Assembly: GCF_025486315.1 (NCBI RefSeq)
Contig: NZ_JAOOPY010000002.1
Location: 163,501 to 227,500, forward strand
DNA: 64,000 nucleotides
Source: Variovorax sp. N23
Lineage (GTDB): Bacteria > Pseudomonadota > Gammaproteobacteria > Burkholderiales > Burkholderiaceae_C
Direction of reading: 5' to 3'
Of this stretch, positions 1 through 16,744 are shown in pieces. A model generated the notes under the pieces. The model worked only from the letters and a program-made list of their open reading frames with translations, did not search any database and was not told where the DNA came from. Within the stretch, counting starts at the first letter, position 1, and every line of letters begins with the position of its first letter. A program made the translations under genes and the position numbers.

Positions 1-2
1 TC

Positions 3-287
3 ACCGCGCTCGCCACCTTCGCGCGGCAGCGCTCGGAGGTCGTGCTGTGCGACATCGGCCTTCCCGGCATGAGCGGCTACGAGGTCGGGAAACGCATTCG
101 CCTCGAGAAGAAGGAGGACGGCCTCGAACCGCTGCTGATCGCGCTCACGGGGTATGACTCACCCGCCGACCGGGCCAGAACGCTGGCGTCGGGCTTCGAT
201 TGCCACGTGGCGAAGCCGGCTGATTTCGACGCCATCCTCGCGTTGATCCAGCGTCACTTCGCCGCGAGACGCGCGATCAACCCCTGA
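3..287 (+). CDS. Response-regulator receiver domain, C-terminal fragment
   Basis: The gene enters from the left edge, so only its last 94 residues are visible. They form the second half of a CheY-like receiver. The phospho-acceptor Asp lies in VVLCDIGLPGMSG, a Thr follows in IALTGYD, and the conserved Lys is in VAKPAD. The chain ends a few residues after the final helix with no DNA-binding domain. This fits the C-terminal receiver of a hybrid histidine kinase, or a stand-alone receiver. Which of the two cannot be decided here. The stop is at 285-287, and a convergent hydrolase gene ends 33 bases later. Confidence 0.85.
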   Translation, partial: TALATFARQRSEVVLCDIGLPGMSGYEVGKRIRLEKKEDGLEPLLIALTGYDSPADRARTLASGFDCHVAKPADFDAILALIQRHFAARRAINP

Positions 288-320
288 GGCCGGCACCACG
301 TCCTCGACGCACGTGTCGGG

Positions 321-1016
321 TCATGCCTGCAGCCGTGCCTTGAAAAAATCGTGCGTTCGGGCATTGGCCAGCCGTGCGGCCGCCGCGTCGTAGTGCGCGC
401 CCCCGTGCCGCGCGAAGGCATGCATGCAGCCGGGGTAGCGGTAGACCTCGACGTTCGGCTTGCCGGCCAGTGCGTCGACGATGGCCTGCTGCGCGGCCGG
501 GTCGATGAACTCGTCGTCCTCGCCCAGGTGCATGAGCAACGGCGCGGTCAGCCCCGGCGCTTCATTTAGAAACTCGTTCGTGCGGCCGCCGTAGTACGCC
601 ACGGCCGCGTCGGGGGCCGCACGCACGGCCGTCAGGAAGGTCATGAGCCCGCCGAGGCAGAAGCCCATGAGCCCGACCTTGCCCGAGGCAACCGGCAGAT
701 GCCGGGCGGCCTCGAGCGTGGCGGCCACGTCGCGCACGCCGGCGTCCAGGTCGTAGGCCTGGTAGAGCGCCAGGGCCCGCGGCCAGTCGGTGTCCGGCGA
801 CAGGTCCAGCCCCGGTTCGAGGCGCCAGAACAGGTCGGGGCACAGGGCGATGAAGCCCTGCGCCGCCAGCGCGTCGCAGGTGGCGCGCAGGTCGGCGTTG
901 ATGCCGAAGATCTCCTGGCAGACCACGATGGCGGGCGCGGGCTTCGCGCCCGGCGCCGGGCGTGCCGCGTAGGCCGCGAAGTCGCCGTCCGGCGTGGTGA
1001 TGGTCACGCTGTTCAT
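321..1016 (-). CDS. Dienelactone hydrolase family protein
   Basis: This is a 231-residue cytoplasmic alpha/beta hydrolase of the dienelactone hydrolase type. The family hydrolyses dienelactones in chlorocatechol degradation, but many members act on other esters. The triad is visible: nucleophile Cys in GFCLGG, Asp in LGEDDEFID and His in GCMHAF. Length and the VVCQEIFGI opening match the family (about 230-240 residues). The start is the ATG at 1016, giving MNSVTITTPDGDF. A much longer frame reading through from upstream is antisense noise. The gene lies 17 bases downstream of the next hydrolase on the same strand, so the two are probably co-transcribed. No other chlorocatechol gene is nearby, so the substrate is open. 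Confidence 0.88.
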   Translation of the reverse strand: MNSVTITTPDGDFAAYAARPAPGAKPAPAIVVCQEIFGINADLRATCDALAAQGFIALCPDLFWRLEPGLDLSPDTDWPRALALYQAYDLDAGVRDVAATLEAARHLPVASGKVGLMGFCLGGLMTFLTAVRAAPDAAVAYYGGRTNEFLNEAPGLTAPLLMHLGEDDEFIDPAAQQAIVDALAGKPNVEVYRYPGCMHAFARHGGAHYDAAAARLANARTHDFFKARLQA

Positions 1017-1033
1017 CGGGGTCCGCCTCGGGC

Positions 1034-2017
1034 TCAGCCCTTGATGAAGCTCAGCAGGTCGGCGTTGATGACGTCCGCATGCGTCTTGAACATGCCGTGC
1101 GGGTAGCCCGGGTAGATCTTGAGCGTGGCGCCCTTCACCAGCTTGGCCGACAGCACGGCGGCGTCCTGGTAGGGCACGATCTGGTCGTCGTCGCCGTGCA
1201 TCACGAGGGTGGGCACGTCGATCTTCTTCAGGTCTTCCGTGAAGTCGGTTTCGGAGAAGACCTTGATGCAGTCGTAGTGCGCCTTCACGCCGCCGGCCAT
1301 GCCCTGGCGCCACCATTCGGTGCGGATGGCTTCGGACACCTTGGCGTTCGGCCGGTTGTAGCCGTAGAAGGGGATCGTGAGGTCCATGTAGAACTGCGAG
1401 CGGTTGGCGGCCACGCCGGCACGGATGCCGTCGAACACCTCGATCGGCAGGCCGCCCGGGTTGGCGGCGGTCTTCACCATGATGGGCGGCACGGCGCTGA
1501 TCAGCACGGCCTTGGCGACGCGCTTGGTGCCGTGGCGTCCGATGTAGCGGGCGACTTCGCCGCCGCCGGTGGAGTGGCCGATGTGGATCGCGTTCTTCAG
1601 GTCGAGTGCTTCGGTCAGCGCGGCCAGGTCGTCGGCATAGGTGTCCATGTCGTTGCCGGTCCAGGTCTGGGTCGAGCGGCCATGGCCGCGGCGGTCGTGC
1701 GCGATTACGCGGTAGCCCTTCTGCAGGAAGTACAGCATCTGGATGTCCCAGTCGTCGGCCGAGAGCGGCCAGCCGTGCGAGAACACGATGGGCTGGCCGG
1801 TGCCCCAGTCCTTGTAGTAGATCTGGGTGCCGTCTTTGGTGGTGATGGTGGGCATGGGTTGGTTTCCTTTGGAGAGCGGTTGATGGGATGGGAAAGGGCT
1901 GCCACCTGCGGCGCAGCCTGGCAGGGCCATGGCGGCGGTCACGGCCGCCGCGCCGCCCGCCAGCAGCAGCTGGCGGCGCGACAGGTCGGCGAGGAAGGTG
2001 GTCGGGGATTCGTTCAC
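1034..2017 (-). CDS. Alpha/beta hydrolase, non-heme chloroperoxidase type, with Tat/lipoprotein-like leader
   Basis: This is a 327-residue alpha/beta-fold hydrolase of the cofactor-free chloroperoxidase/esterase group. The nucleophile Ser is in GHSTGGG, the acid in HGDDDQIVP and the His in [10 protein letters not shown] start it at GTG 2017 because AGGAG lies five bases upstream. That start gives a leader with a twin-arginine [10 protein letters not shown], a hydrophobic stretch and a lipobox-like LPGC, suggesting Tat export and lipid anchoring. An internal ATG ([11 protein letters not shown]) with AAAGGA upstream would give the usual cytoplasmic enzyme of about 275 residues and cannot be excluded. 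The physiological substrate is unknown. It is transcribed away from the giant kinase gene across a 294-base gap. Confidence 0.85.
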   Translation of the reverse strand: MNESPTTFLADLSRRQLLLAGGAAAVTAAMALPGCAAGGSPFPSHQPLSKGNQPMPTITTKDGTQIYYKDWGTGQPIVFSHGWPLSADDWDIQMLYFLQKGYRVIAHDRRGHGRSTQTWTGNDMDTYADDLAALTEALDLKNAIHIGHSTGGGEVARYIGRHGTKRVAKAVLISAVPPIMVKTAANPGGLPIEVFDGIRAGVAANRSQFYMDLTIPFYGYNRPNAKVSEAIRTEWWRQGMAGGVKAHYDCIKVFSETDFTEDLKKIDVPTLVMHGDDDQIVPYQDAAVLSAKLVKGATLKIYPGYPHGMFKTHADVINADLLSFIKG

Positions 2018-2311
2018 GGGGACTCCTGATGGGGCGTTGTGCCTGCGGAAAGTCTGCAGGCCGGCCATCGCAAGGGCGTCTCCCCGAAGGGGCGAAAGGC
2101 TTCCGTCCGATGGCGCATCGATGGGAACCCGAATGGCGCGCGCGCGCATCGGTCAATGGGGGGAGATGGCGCGGAACGGGCGTGCGCGCCGTATGTCCGC
2201 TGTCGACGATGCGCGTCGCCTGGTCACAATGGCACGCGGCGCGGCGCCTTCCAATGCGCGTGCGCCCACCACGACCGGGGCGCGACGGGATCTCAACATG
2301 CTGGATGGACG

Positions 2312-8752
<6,441 letters not shown>

Positions 8753-8764
8753 TCCTGGCGGGGC

Positions 8765-9118
8765 TCAGCCCATCGCCGTCTCGACCGCCTGCATCAGCTC
8801 GCCGTGCGTGAAGGGCTTGGGCAGCACGGCGGCCGCGCCGAGCTGCCCGATCAGCGGCGCCGACGTGCCTTGGCCGCGGCCCAGGCGCGCCGACAGAACG
8901 ATCAGCGGGACGTGCTGCAGCGCCTTGAGCCGGCGCACCAGCGGTGCCGCCGAACGCGGGCTGGACACGTTGGCGATGACCAGGTCGACCTGCAGCCCGG
9001 CCAGCGTGCCGGGCTGCGCGACCGTCACCGTGTGGCCGGCCTCCGCCAACCATTGCACGATCAACTGGCGCATGAGGTCGTCGCTCTCGACGACGGCGAT
9101 ACGGTAGGCAGGGGGCAC
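8765..9118 (-). CDS. Degenerate stand-alone receiver domain protein
   Basis: This is a 117-residue protein made of one CheY-like receiver. The acidic pocket (VVESDD) and the conserved Lys (LPKPF) remain, but the phospho-acceptor position in VDLVIANVSSP is Asn50 instead of Asp. It should therefore not be phosphorylated in the usual way, and may bind a kinase or another receiver instead. It is convergent with the giant kinase gene (stops 12 bases apart) and divergent from the OmpR-type regulator. I chose GTG 9118, which starts just before the fold. ATG 9235 would add about 39 residues without recognisable structure. Its role in a signalling module with its neighbours is inferred from position only. 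Confidence 0.7.
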   Translation of the reverse strand: MPPAYRIAVVESDDLMRQLIVQWLAEAGHTVTVAQPGTLAGLQVDLVIANVSSPRSAAPLVRRLKALQHVPLIVLSARLGRGQGTSAPLIGQLGAAAVLPKPFTHGELMQAVETAMG

Positions 9119-9284
9119 GGTGTCGTCTGTCTCTTTCCGGTGGGGCGCAGGGCCGTGGCCGATGCGCGTGTTGTTCCGCCATTGAAAACCGCCTGCGGCC
9201 ACTTTGGATGCCAGAAGGATGGCCCCATGTGTCATCGGACACAGACGGGGCGTGAGATGATCGAAGGCGGAGCGAAAATGAGCC

Positions 9285-10028
9285 ATGCATGAGAGCGGCG
9301 AGACCGGTTTGACGCACGTCCTCGCGGTGGACGACGACCCGTCCGTGCGCGACCTCATCGCCACCTACCTGGGCGATTACGACATGCGCGTCACGGCGGT
9401 GCCGGACGAGCAGGGGATGTCCAAGGTGCTGGCCCGCGAGGCGGTCGACCTGGTGTTGCTGGACCTGCGCCTCAAGGGCGAGGACGGCATGGACATCGCC
9501 CGCAGGCTGCGCGCCGAGTCGAAGCTGCCCATCATCATCCTCACCGGCCGGCAGGATGACGCCGACCGCGTGATGGGTCTCGAACTCGGTGCCGACGACT
9601 ACCTCACCAAGCCCTTCTCGCCCCGCGTGCTGCTCGCGCGCATCCGTGCACTGCTGCGTCGCACCCGCATGCACGAGACGCTGGCCGACACGGTGGCCAA
9701 CATCCGTGCCTACCGCTTCGCCGGCTGGGACCTGAACCTGCGGCTGCGCCGGCTGAGCGCGCCCGACGGCCGCGCCGTGCCGCTGCGCAACGGCGAGTTC
9801 AACCTGCTGATCGCCTTCCTGTCGGCGCCGCAGCGCGTGCTGGCGCGCGAGCAGCTGCTCGACCTTTCCCGCCTGCACAACGCCGAGGTGTATGACCGCT
9901 CGGTCGACGTGCAGGTCGGCCGGCTGCGCCGCAAGATGGAAGAGAACCCGCGCGCGCCGACGCTCATCGTCACCGAGCGGGGCGCGGGCTACGTGTTCAA
10001 GGCTGCGGTCGACGTGGTGCGCGACTAG
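9285..10028 (+). CDS. OmpR/PhoB-family response regulator
   Basis: This is a 247-residue two-component regulator. An N-terminal receiver has DDD at 17-19, phospho-acceptor Asp60 in VLLDLRLKGEDG, a Thr in ILTGR and Lys in LTKPF. A C-terminal winged-helix domain follows (LRNGEFNLLIAFL to GAGYVFKA), typical of OmpR/PhoB DNA-binding proteins. No histidine kinase of the matching classical type is adjacent. The nearest is the giant hybrid kinase upstream on the same strand, so this may be its transcriptional output. That pairing is an inference. The gene is divergent from the degenerate receiver across 166 bases, and a cation transporter gene follows 44 bases downstream. Confidence 0.92.
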   Translation: MHESGETGLTHVLAVDDDPSVRDLIATYLGDYDMRVTAVPDEQGMSKVLAREAVDLVLLDLRLKGEDGMDIARRLRAESKLPIIILTGRQDDADRVMGLELGADDYLTKPFSPRVLLARIRALLRRTRMHETLADTVANIRAYRFAGWDLNLRLRRLSAPDGRAVPLRNGEFNLLIAFLSAPQRVLAREQLLDLSRLHNAEVYDRSVDVQVGRLRRKMEENPRAPTLIVTERGAGYVFKAAVDVVRD

Positions 10029-10072
10029 GGCCTACAAGGCGACGGCCGTCGAGCGGCTAACCTCGGGCCTCC

Positions 10073-10978
10073 ATGGCCGAATCCCGCATTGCCATCTATG
10101 GCGCCATCGTCGCGAACGTGGCGATCGCCGTCACCAAGTTCGTCGTCGCCGGCCTCACCGGGAGTTCGGCCATGCTGTCCGAGGGCATCCACTCGGCGGT
10201 CGATACGTTCAACGGCGTGCTGCTGCTGGTCGGCCTCAGGCTGAGCCAGCGCCCCGCGACCGACGAGCACCCCTTCGGCCATGGCAAGGAGCTCTATTTC
10301 TGGAGTCTCATGGTGGCCGTGCTGATCTTCGGTCTGGGCGGCGGCGTGTCGTTCTACGAGGGCATCCACCACATCCGCGACCCCGAGCCGCTCAGCGACC
10401 CGACGTGGAACTACATCGTGCTGGGCGCGGCGGCGCTGTTCGAGGGCGCGAGCTTCGTCATCGCGCTGCGCCAGTTTCGCGGGCAGGCACGCGGGCGGCC
10501 GTTCTGGAACGCGCTGCACGCGAGCAAGGACCCGGGCACCTACACCGTGCTGGCCGAAGACGGTGCGGCGCTGCTGGGGCTGGTCGTTGCCGCCACGGGC
10601 ATATTCCTGAGCCACCGCTTCGGCATGCCCGAGCTCGATGGCGCCGCCTCGGTCGTCATCGGCCTCCTGCTGGCCGGCGTGGCCGTGCTGCTGGTGCGAG
10701 AGTCGCGCGGGCTGCTCATCGGCGAAGGCATCCGGCGGGAGACGGCGCAGGACATCCGGTCGATCGCACGGGCCCAGCCGCATGTGCGCGACGTCGGCCG
10801 CATCCTGTCGATGTACATGGGGCCCGAGGAGGTGCTGGTCACCGTCGACCTCGATTTCGACCCCGGCACGCGCACCGAAGAGGCTGCGGCGGTCATCACG
10901 GTCATCCAGCGACAGGTGCGCGCGCGTTATCCCATGATCCAACGACTTTTCATCGAGGCCGGAGAGGCCCGCGCATGA
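10073..10978 (+). CDS. Cation diffusion facilitator family transporter
   Basis: This is a 301-residue inner-membrane metal/proton antiporter of the CDF family, which exports divalent ions such as Zn, Fe, Co or Mn. The family features are membrane helices in the first 200 residues, a metal-site motif HSAVD in TM2 (EGIHSAVDTFNG), a second acidic site in TM5 (ELDGAASVV), and a cytoplasmic C-terminal domain ending in VTVDLDF and IQRLFIEAG. The TM5 site has Glu/Asp where Zn-selective members often have His, so the metal cannot be assigned. It lies 44 bases after a response regulator, and its stop overlaps the start of the next gene (ATGA). Confidence 0.92.
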   Translation: MAESRIAIYGAIVANVAIAVTKFVVAGLTGSSAMLSEGIHSAVDTFNGVLLLVGLRLSQRPATDEHPFGHGKELYFWSLMVAVLIFGLGGGVSFYEGIHHIRDPEPLSDPTWNYIVLGAAALFEGASFVIALRQFRGQARGRPFWNALHASKDPGTYTVLAEDGAALLGLVVAATGIFLSHRFGMPELDGAASVVIGLLLAGVAVLLVRESRGLLIGEGIRRETAQDIRSIARAQPHVRDVGRILSMYMGPEEVLVTVDLDFDPGTRTEEAAAVITVIQRQVRARYPMIQRLFIEAGEARA

Positions 10979-11376
10979 CCGCATTCCGATCGAGATTCCG
11001 CCTGAGATGCGCGTTGGCGGCGCTGGCCTGGCTGCCCCTGTGCGCGACGCCCGCGCTGGCCGTCGCGCCCAGCTGGGGCGCCATTGCCGCCCGGCCCGGC
11101 GGCTACGGCTATTCGTTCAACCAGACCAGCCGCGCCGCGGCCGAGCGCGTGGCGCGTGCGCAGTGCGAGGGCGCGGCCGGCCGCTCGACGCGCTGCGAGG
11201 TGCGTGTCTATTTCGATCGCAGCTGCGCGGCGCTGGCCACCGGCAATTTCGGTGAGTGGGGCACGGCCATCGGGCCCGACCGGAAGGCTGCGGGACAGGC
11301 CGCGGTCGCGCAGTGCGACGGGCACCTGCCGACCGAACCCTGCAAGCTCGCGGTCAGCGTCTGTTCGCTGCCCTGA
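10975..11376 (+). CDS. Secreted DUF4189-type protein
   Basis: This is a 133-residue exported protein of unknown function. A signal peptide ends near ATPALA at about residue 29. The mature part shows the pattern I associate with DUF4189: WGAIAARPGGYGYSFN, then regularly spaced cysteines (QCEG, RCEVRV, SCAAL, QCDGH, PCKLAVSVC) that probably form disulphides, with an A-x-A-x-A-x-C type repeat. Family members are small periplasmic proteins, often near cell-envelope genes. The start is the ATG at 10975, which overlaps the stop of the transporter gene by four bases, so the two are translationally linked. Function is not known. Confidence 0.8.
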   Translation: MTAFRSRFRLRCALAALAWLPLCATPALAVAPSWGAIAARPGGYGYSFNQTSRAAAERVARAQCEGAAGRSTRCEVRVYFDRSCAALATGNFGEWGTAIGPDRKAAGQAAVAQCDGHLPTEPCKLAVSVCSLP

Positions 11377-11392
11377 GAAGCTGTGAACGAGG

Positions 11393-11854
11393 TCAAAGCA
11401 GCTTGCGATAGACCACGAAGCCCGACCTGTCGGCCACCTGGTCGTAGAGACGCATCGCCGTGTGGTTGGTTTCGTGCGTCTGCCAGTACACCCGCCCGGC
11501 GCCGGCCTGGGCCGCGCTTCGGTAGACCTCCTCGATGAGCGCGCGGGCCACGCCCTTTCCGCGCGCGGCCTCCACGGTGAAGAGGTCTTGCAGATAGCAG
11601 GTCGGATTCAGCTGGATCGTGCTGCGGTGAAAAAGAAAGTGCACCAGCCCGATGAGTCCATCGGCGCTCTCTGCGACCCGCGCGTGCATCGGTTCCTGCG
11701 GGTCGAGAAAGCGTGACCAGGTGGTGCGGGTGATCGCTTCGGGCAAGGCCGTCTCGCCGCTGCGTCCGTAGAAGGCGTTGTAGCCGTCCCAGAGCGGGCT
11801 CCAGGCCGCGAAGTCGGTGTCTGCGATGGGGCGGATGCGAAGGGGAGAAGGCAT
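11393..11854 (-). CDS. GNAT family N-acetyltransferase
   Basis: This is a 153-residue acetyl-CoA-dependent N-acetyltransferase. The GNAT core is visible: YLQDLFTVEAARGKGVARALIEEV carries the acetyl-CoA pyrophosphate-binding loop (R-G-K-G-V-A), followed by the fourth-strand/helix motif YWQTHETNHTAMRLYDQVADRSGFVVY. The substrate, which could be a small amine or a protein, cannot be read from the sequence. I start it at ATG 11854 (MPSPLRIRPI), which places the GNAT fold at the N terminus. An upstream in-frame extension is Arg/Pro-rich and unlikely to be real. It converges with the DUF4189 gene (stops 17 bases apart) and is divergent from the kdp operon. Confidence 0.9.
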   Translation of the reverse strand: MPSPLRIRPIADTDFAAWSPLWDGYNAFYGRSGETALPEAITRTTWSRFLDPQEPMHARVAESADGLIGLVHFLFHRSTIQLNPTCYLQDLFTVEAARGKGVARALIEEVYRSAAQAGAGRVYWQTHETNHTAMRLYDQVADRSGFVVYRKLL

Positions 11855-12008
11855 GGGAGGGTCCGGTTGTCTGTCGGGGGGGCGGGTGCGGCTACGCAGT
11901 CGTCCAGTCATTTTTATGCTTTCTTTACGCTCCGCCACCGCCTCTGTTCCCCGTTTTTACGGCCCTCGGCGCAAACTCACTGCCGTGTCTCGACCAGAGG
12001 AGTGACAG

Positions 12009-12143
12009 ATGGACATCGTATGGATTGCGGCGGTCGCCGTGTTGTGGATAGCCGTTGCCGAGATGGTGGTGGGGCTGAACAAGCTCGCCGCCCCGAAGGG
12101 CCGGGAGAAGGCCGCCTCGGCATCATCGGGAGCACGGACGTGA
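12009..12143 (+). CDS. 44-residue membrane peptide upstream of kdpF
   Basis: This small ORF opens with an Ile/Val/Ala/Trp-rich membrane helix (MDIVWIAAVAVLWIAVAEMVVGL) and continues into a short basic, Lys/Arg-containing tail. AGGAG lies six bases before the ATG, a strong ribosome-binding site. Its stop overlaps the GTG start of kdpF in a GTGA arrangement, so translation of the two is probably coupled. It is the first gene of the kdp unit. I do not recognise a named family. It could be an extra subunit or stabiliser of the Kdp complex, comparable in size to KdpF, or a leader peptide setting translation of the operon. Confidence 0.6.
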   Translation: MDIVWIAAVAVLWIAVAEMVVGLNKLAAPKGREKAASASSGART

Positions 12144-12238
12144 TCAGCCTCGACGTGCTCTACGGCGCGGGCGGCCTGATCGCCGTCATTCTCTTCGCGT
12201 ACCTCGTCTTCGCACTGATCTGCGCCGAGGAGTTCTGA
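12140..12238 (+). CDS. kdpF: KdpF, small subunit of the potassium-transporting ATPase
   Basis: This is a 32-residue single-span membrane peptide starting with GTG at 12140. It has a hydrophobic helix ([17 protein letters not shown]) and a short acidic end (CAEEF). KdpF stabilises the KdpABC complex in other bacteria and is usually about 29 residues long. The identification rests on size, the L-Y-x-A-G-x-x-x-A-x-x-L-F-x-Y-L-x-x-A-L pattern, and position one base upstream of kdpA. The start overlaps the stop of the 44-residue upstream peptide. Confidence 0.88.
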   Translation: MISLDVLYGAGGLIAVILFAYLVFALICAEEF

Positions 12239-12239
12239 G

Positions 12240-14042
12240 ATGACCACTTCTGCCTGGGGCCTGCTGGTCCTGCTGCTGGTCGCGCTGGTCGTGCTCGGCT
12301 GGCCGCTGGGCCGCTTCATCGCCGCCTTGTGCGACGGCCGCCTGCCGCGCTGGATGCAGCGCGTCGAGGCGCCGCTCTTCAAGCTCGCCGGGGTCGCCCC
12401 CGACGAATCGATGCACTGGCGCACCTACGCCTTCGCGCTGCTGGCCTTCAATGCCATCGGCGCCTTCGCCGTCTATGGCCTGCAGCGCCTGCAGGCCGTG
12501 CTGCCGCTCAACCCGGCCGGCATGGCCGCGGTGTCGCCCGACTCGTCGTTCAACACGGCGCTGAGCTTCGTCACCAACACCAACTGGCAGGGCTACGCCG
12601 GCGAGTCGACCATGAGCTATCTCACGCAGATGCTCGGCCTCACGGTGCAGAACTTCCTGTCGGCCGCCACGGGCATCGCGGTGGCCTTCGCGCTGGCGCG
12701 CGGCTTCGCTGCGCGCAGCACCGACGGCAGGGGTTCGGTCGGCAACTTCTGGGTCGACATCACGCGCATCACCGCCTGGCTGCTGCTGCCGATCTCCTTC
12801 GTGCTGGCGATGTTCTTCGCCGGCCAGGGCGTGATCCAGAACTTCGACGCCTACCAGGCCGTCACCACGGTCGAGGCCACGGCCTACCAGACGCCCAAGC
12901 TGGATGCCGACGGCCAAGCGTTGAAGGACGCGGCCGGCGCGCCGGTGATGGAAGACGCCAGCACGCCGACGCAGACGATCGCCATGGGCCCGGTCGCGTC
13001 GCAGGAGGCGATCAAGATGCTCGGCACCAACGGCGGCGGCTTCTTCAACGCCAACTCGGCGCACCCCTACGAGAACCCGACCGCGCTCGCGAACTTCGTG
13101 CAGATGCTGGCGATCCTGCTGATCCCGGTGGCGCTGTGCTTCGCTTTCGGCCGCGTGGTCGGCGACCTGCGCCAGGGCTGGGCGGTGCTGGCCGCGATGA
13201 CGGTGCTGTTCGTCGCCGCCGTGGTCGTCATCATCCCGGCCGAGCAGGCGGGCAACCCGCTGCTGCAGCCGCTGGGTGTCGACCAGATGGCGTCCGCGCT
13301 GCAGGCCGGCGGCAACATGGAAGGCAAGGAGACGCGCTTCGGCATCACGGCGTCGGCGCTGTTCGCCGCCATCACCACGGCCGCTTCGTGCGGTGCGGTG
13401 AATGCCATGCACGACTCCTTCACGCCGCTGGGCGGCATGGTGCCGATCGTGCTGATGCAGCTGGGCGAAGTCGTCTTCGGCGGCGTCGGCAGCGGGCTCT
13501 ACGGCATGCTGATCTTCGCGATCCTGGCGGTGTTCATCGCCGGCCTGATGATCGGCCGCACGCCCGAGTACCTCGGCAAGAAGATCGAGGTGCACGAGAT
13601 GAAGCTCACGTCGATCGCCATCCTCATCACGCCGATCGTCGTGCTGGCGGGCACGGCGGTGGCGGTGAGCATGGGCCTGGGCAAGGCGGGCATCGCCAAC
13701 CCCGGCGCGCACGGCTTCTCGGAGATCCTCTACGCCTTCACCTCGGCCGGCAACAACAACGGCAGCGCCTTCGCCGGCCTGTCGGCCAACACGCCGTACT
13801 ACAACGCGCTGCTCGGCATGGCCGTGTGGCTCGGCCGCTTCGGAATGATCGTGCCGGTGCTCGCCATCGCCGGCGCGCTCGCCGCCAAGAAACGCCTGCC
13901 CGTCACGGCCGGCACCATGCCCACGCACGGCCCGCTGTTCGTCGTGCTGCTGGTGGGCACCGTGCTGCTGGTCGGCCTGCTCAACTACGTGCCTGCGCTC
14001 GCGCTGGGTCCCGTGGTCGAACATCTGATGCTCTGGAAGTGA
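12240..14042 (+). CDS. kdpA: Potassium-transporting ATPase subunit A (KdpA)
   Basis: This is the 600-residue potassium channel-like subunit of the high-affinity K+-ATPase KdpFABC in the inner membrane. It belongs to the superfamily of K+ transporters and carries four pseudo-repeated pore loops. Visible selectivity-filter segments include [43 protein letters not shown] and [11 protein letters not shown]. Length is slightly above the usual 560-ish because of an insertion around residues 215-245. It starts one base after kdpF and is followed by kdpB after ten bases. It works with KdpB, which hydrolyses ATP. Expression is expected under K+ limitation through KdpDE, encoded downstream. Confidence 0.98.
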   Translation: MTTSAWGLLVLLLVALVVLGWPLGRFIAALCDGRLPRWMQRVEAPLFKLAGVAPDESMHWRTYAFALLAFNAIGAFAVYGLQRLQAVLPLNPAGMAAVSPDSSFNTALSFVTNTNWQGYAGESTMSYLTQMLGLTVQNFLSAATGIAVAFALARGFAARSTDGRGSVGNFWVDITRITAWLLLPISFVLAMFFAGQGVIQNFDAYQAVTTVEATAYQTPKLDADGQALKDAAGAPVMEDASTPTQTIAMGPVASQEAIKMLGTNGGGFFNANSAHPYENPTALANFVQMLAILLIPVALCFAFGRVVGDLRQGWAVLAAMTVLFVAAVVVIIPAEQAGNPLLQPLGVDQMASALQAGGNMEGKETRFGITASALFAAITTAASCGAVNAMHDSFTPLGGMVPIVLMQLGEVVFGGVGSGLYGMLIFAILAVFIAGLMIGRTPEYLGKKIEVHEMKLTSIAILITPIVVLAGTAVAVSMGLGKAGIANPGAHGFSEILYAFTSAGNNNGSAFAGLSANTPYYNALLGMAVWLGRFGMIVPVLAIAGALAAKKRLPVTAGTMPTHGPLFVVLLVGTVLLVGLLNYVPALALGPVVEHLMLWK

Positions 14043-14052
14043 GGGTCGCACC

Positions 14053-16152
<2,100 letters not shown>

Positions 16153-16162
16153 AAGAGACACC

Positions 16163-16735
16163 ATGAAAACCATTCTTCGCCCCGCCCTCGTGCTCTTCGT
16201 GCTGTTGAGCGCGCTCACCGGGCTGGTCTATCCCTTGATCGTCACCGGCGCCGCGAAAGCGGTGTTCCCCGAGCAGGCAGCCGGCAGCCTGATCACGCGC
16301 GACGGCAAGGTCGTCGGCTCGCGGCTGATCGGCCAGAACTTCTCGGACCCGAAGCACTTCTGGGGCCGCCCGTCGGCCACCGCGCCGATGGCCTACAACG
16401 CCGCCGCGTCGGGCGGCTCCAACCAGGGGCCGCTGAACCCGGCGCTGGTCGATGCGGTCAAGGGCCGTGTCGAGGCGCTGCGTGCGGCCGACCCCGGCAA
16501 CACGGCGCCGGTGCCGGTCGACCTCGTGACGACCTCGGCCAGCGGGCTCGACCCTGACATCAGCCCGGCCGCCGCCAACTACCAGGCGGCACGGGTCGCA
16601 CGCGTGCGTGGTGTGCCGGTCGACCAGGTCCAGGCGCTGATCGCGCGCCACACCGAAGCGCCCTTCGGCGGTTTCCTCGGCGAGCCGCGCGTGAACGTGC
16701 TGGCGTTGAACCTGGCGCTCGACGCCATGCAGTAA
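16163..16735 (+). CDS. kdpC: Potassium-transporting ATPase subunit C (KdpC)
   Basis: This is the 190-residue single-span subunit that assembles with KdpA and KdpB and is thought to assist ATP binding. It has an N-terminal membrane helix ([22 protein letters not shown]). A periplasm-facing domain follows with the family signatures [50 protein letters not shown] and ALIARHTE. Length is typical. It lies ten bases downstream of kdpB and nine bases upstream of kdpD, in the standard kdpABCDE order. Confidence 0.98.
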   Translation: MKTILRPALVLFVLLSALTGLVYPLIVTGAAKAVFPEQAAGSLITRDGKVVGSRLIGQNFSDPKHFWGRPSATAPMAYNAAASGGSNQGPLNPALVDAVKGRVEALRAADPGNTAPVPVDLVTTSASGLDPDISPAAANYQAARVARVRGVPVDQVQALIARHTEAPFGGFLGEPRVNVLALNLALDAMQ

Positions 16736-16744
16736 AACCCCCGC

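Noticed and set aside
321..2156. A 611-codon frame joining the dienelactone hydrolase to upstream sequence
   Set aside because: Only the last 231 codons encode the hydrolase. The rest is the wrong frame of the neighbouring hydrolase gene, and a good ATG lies at 1016.
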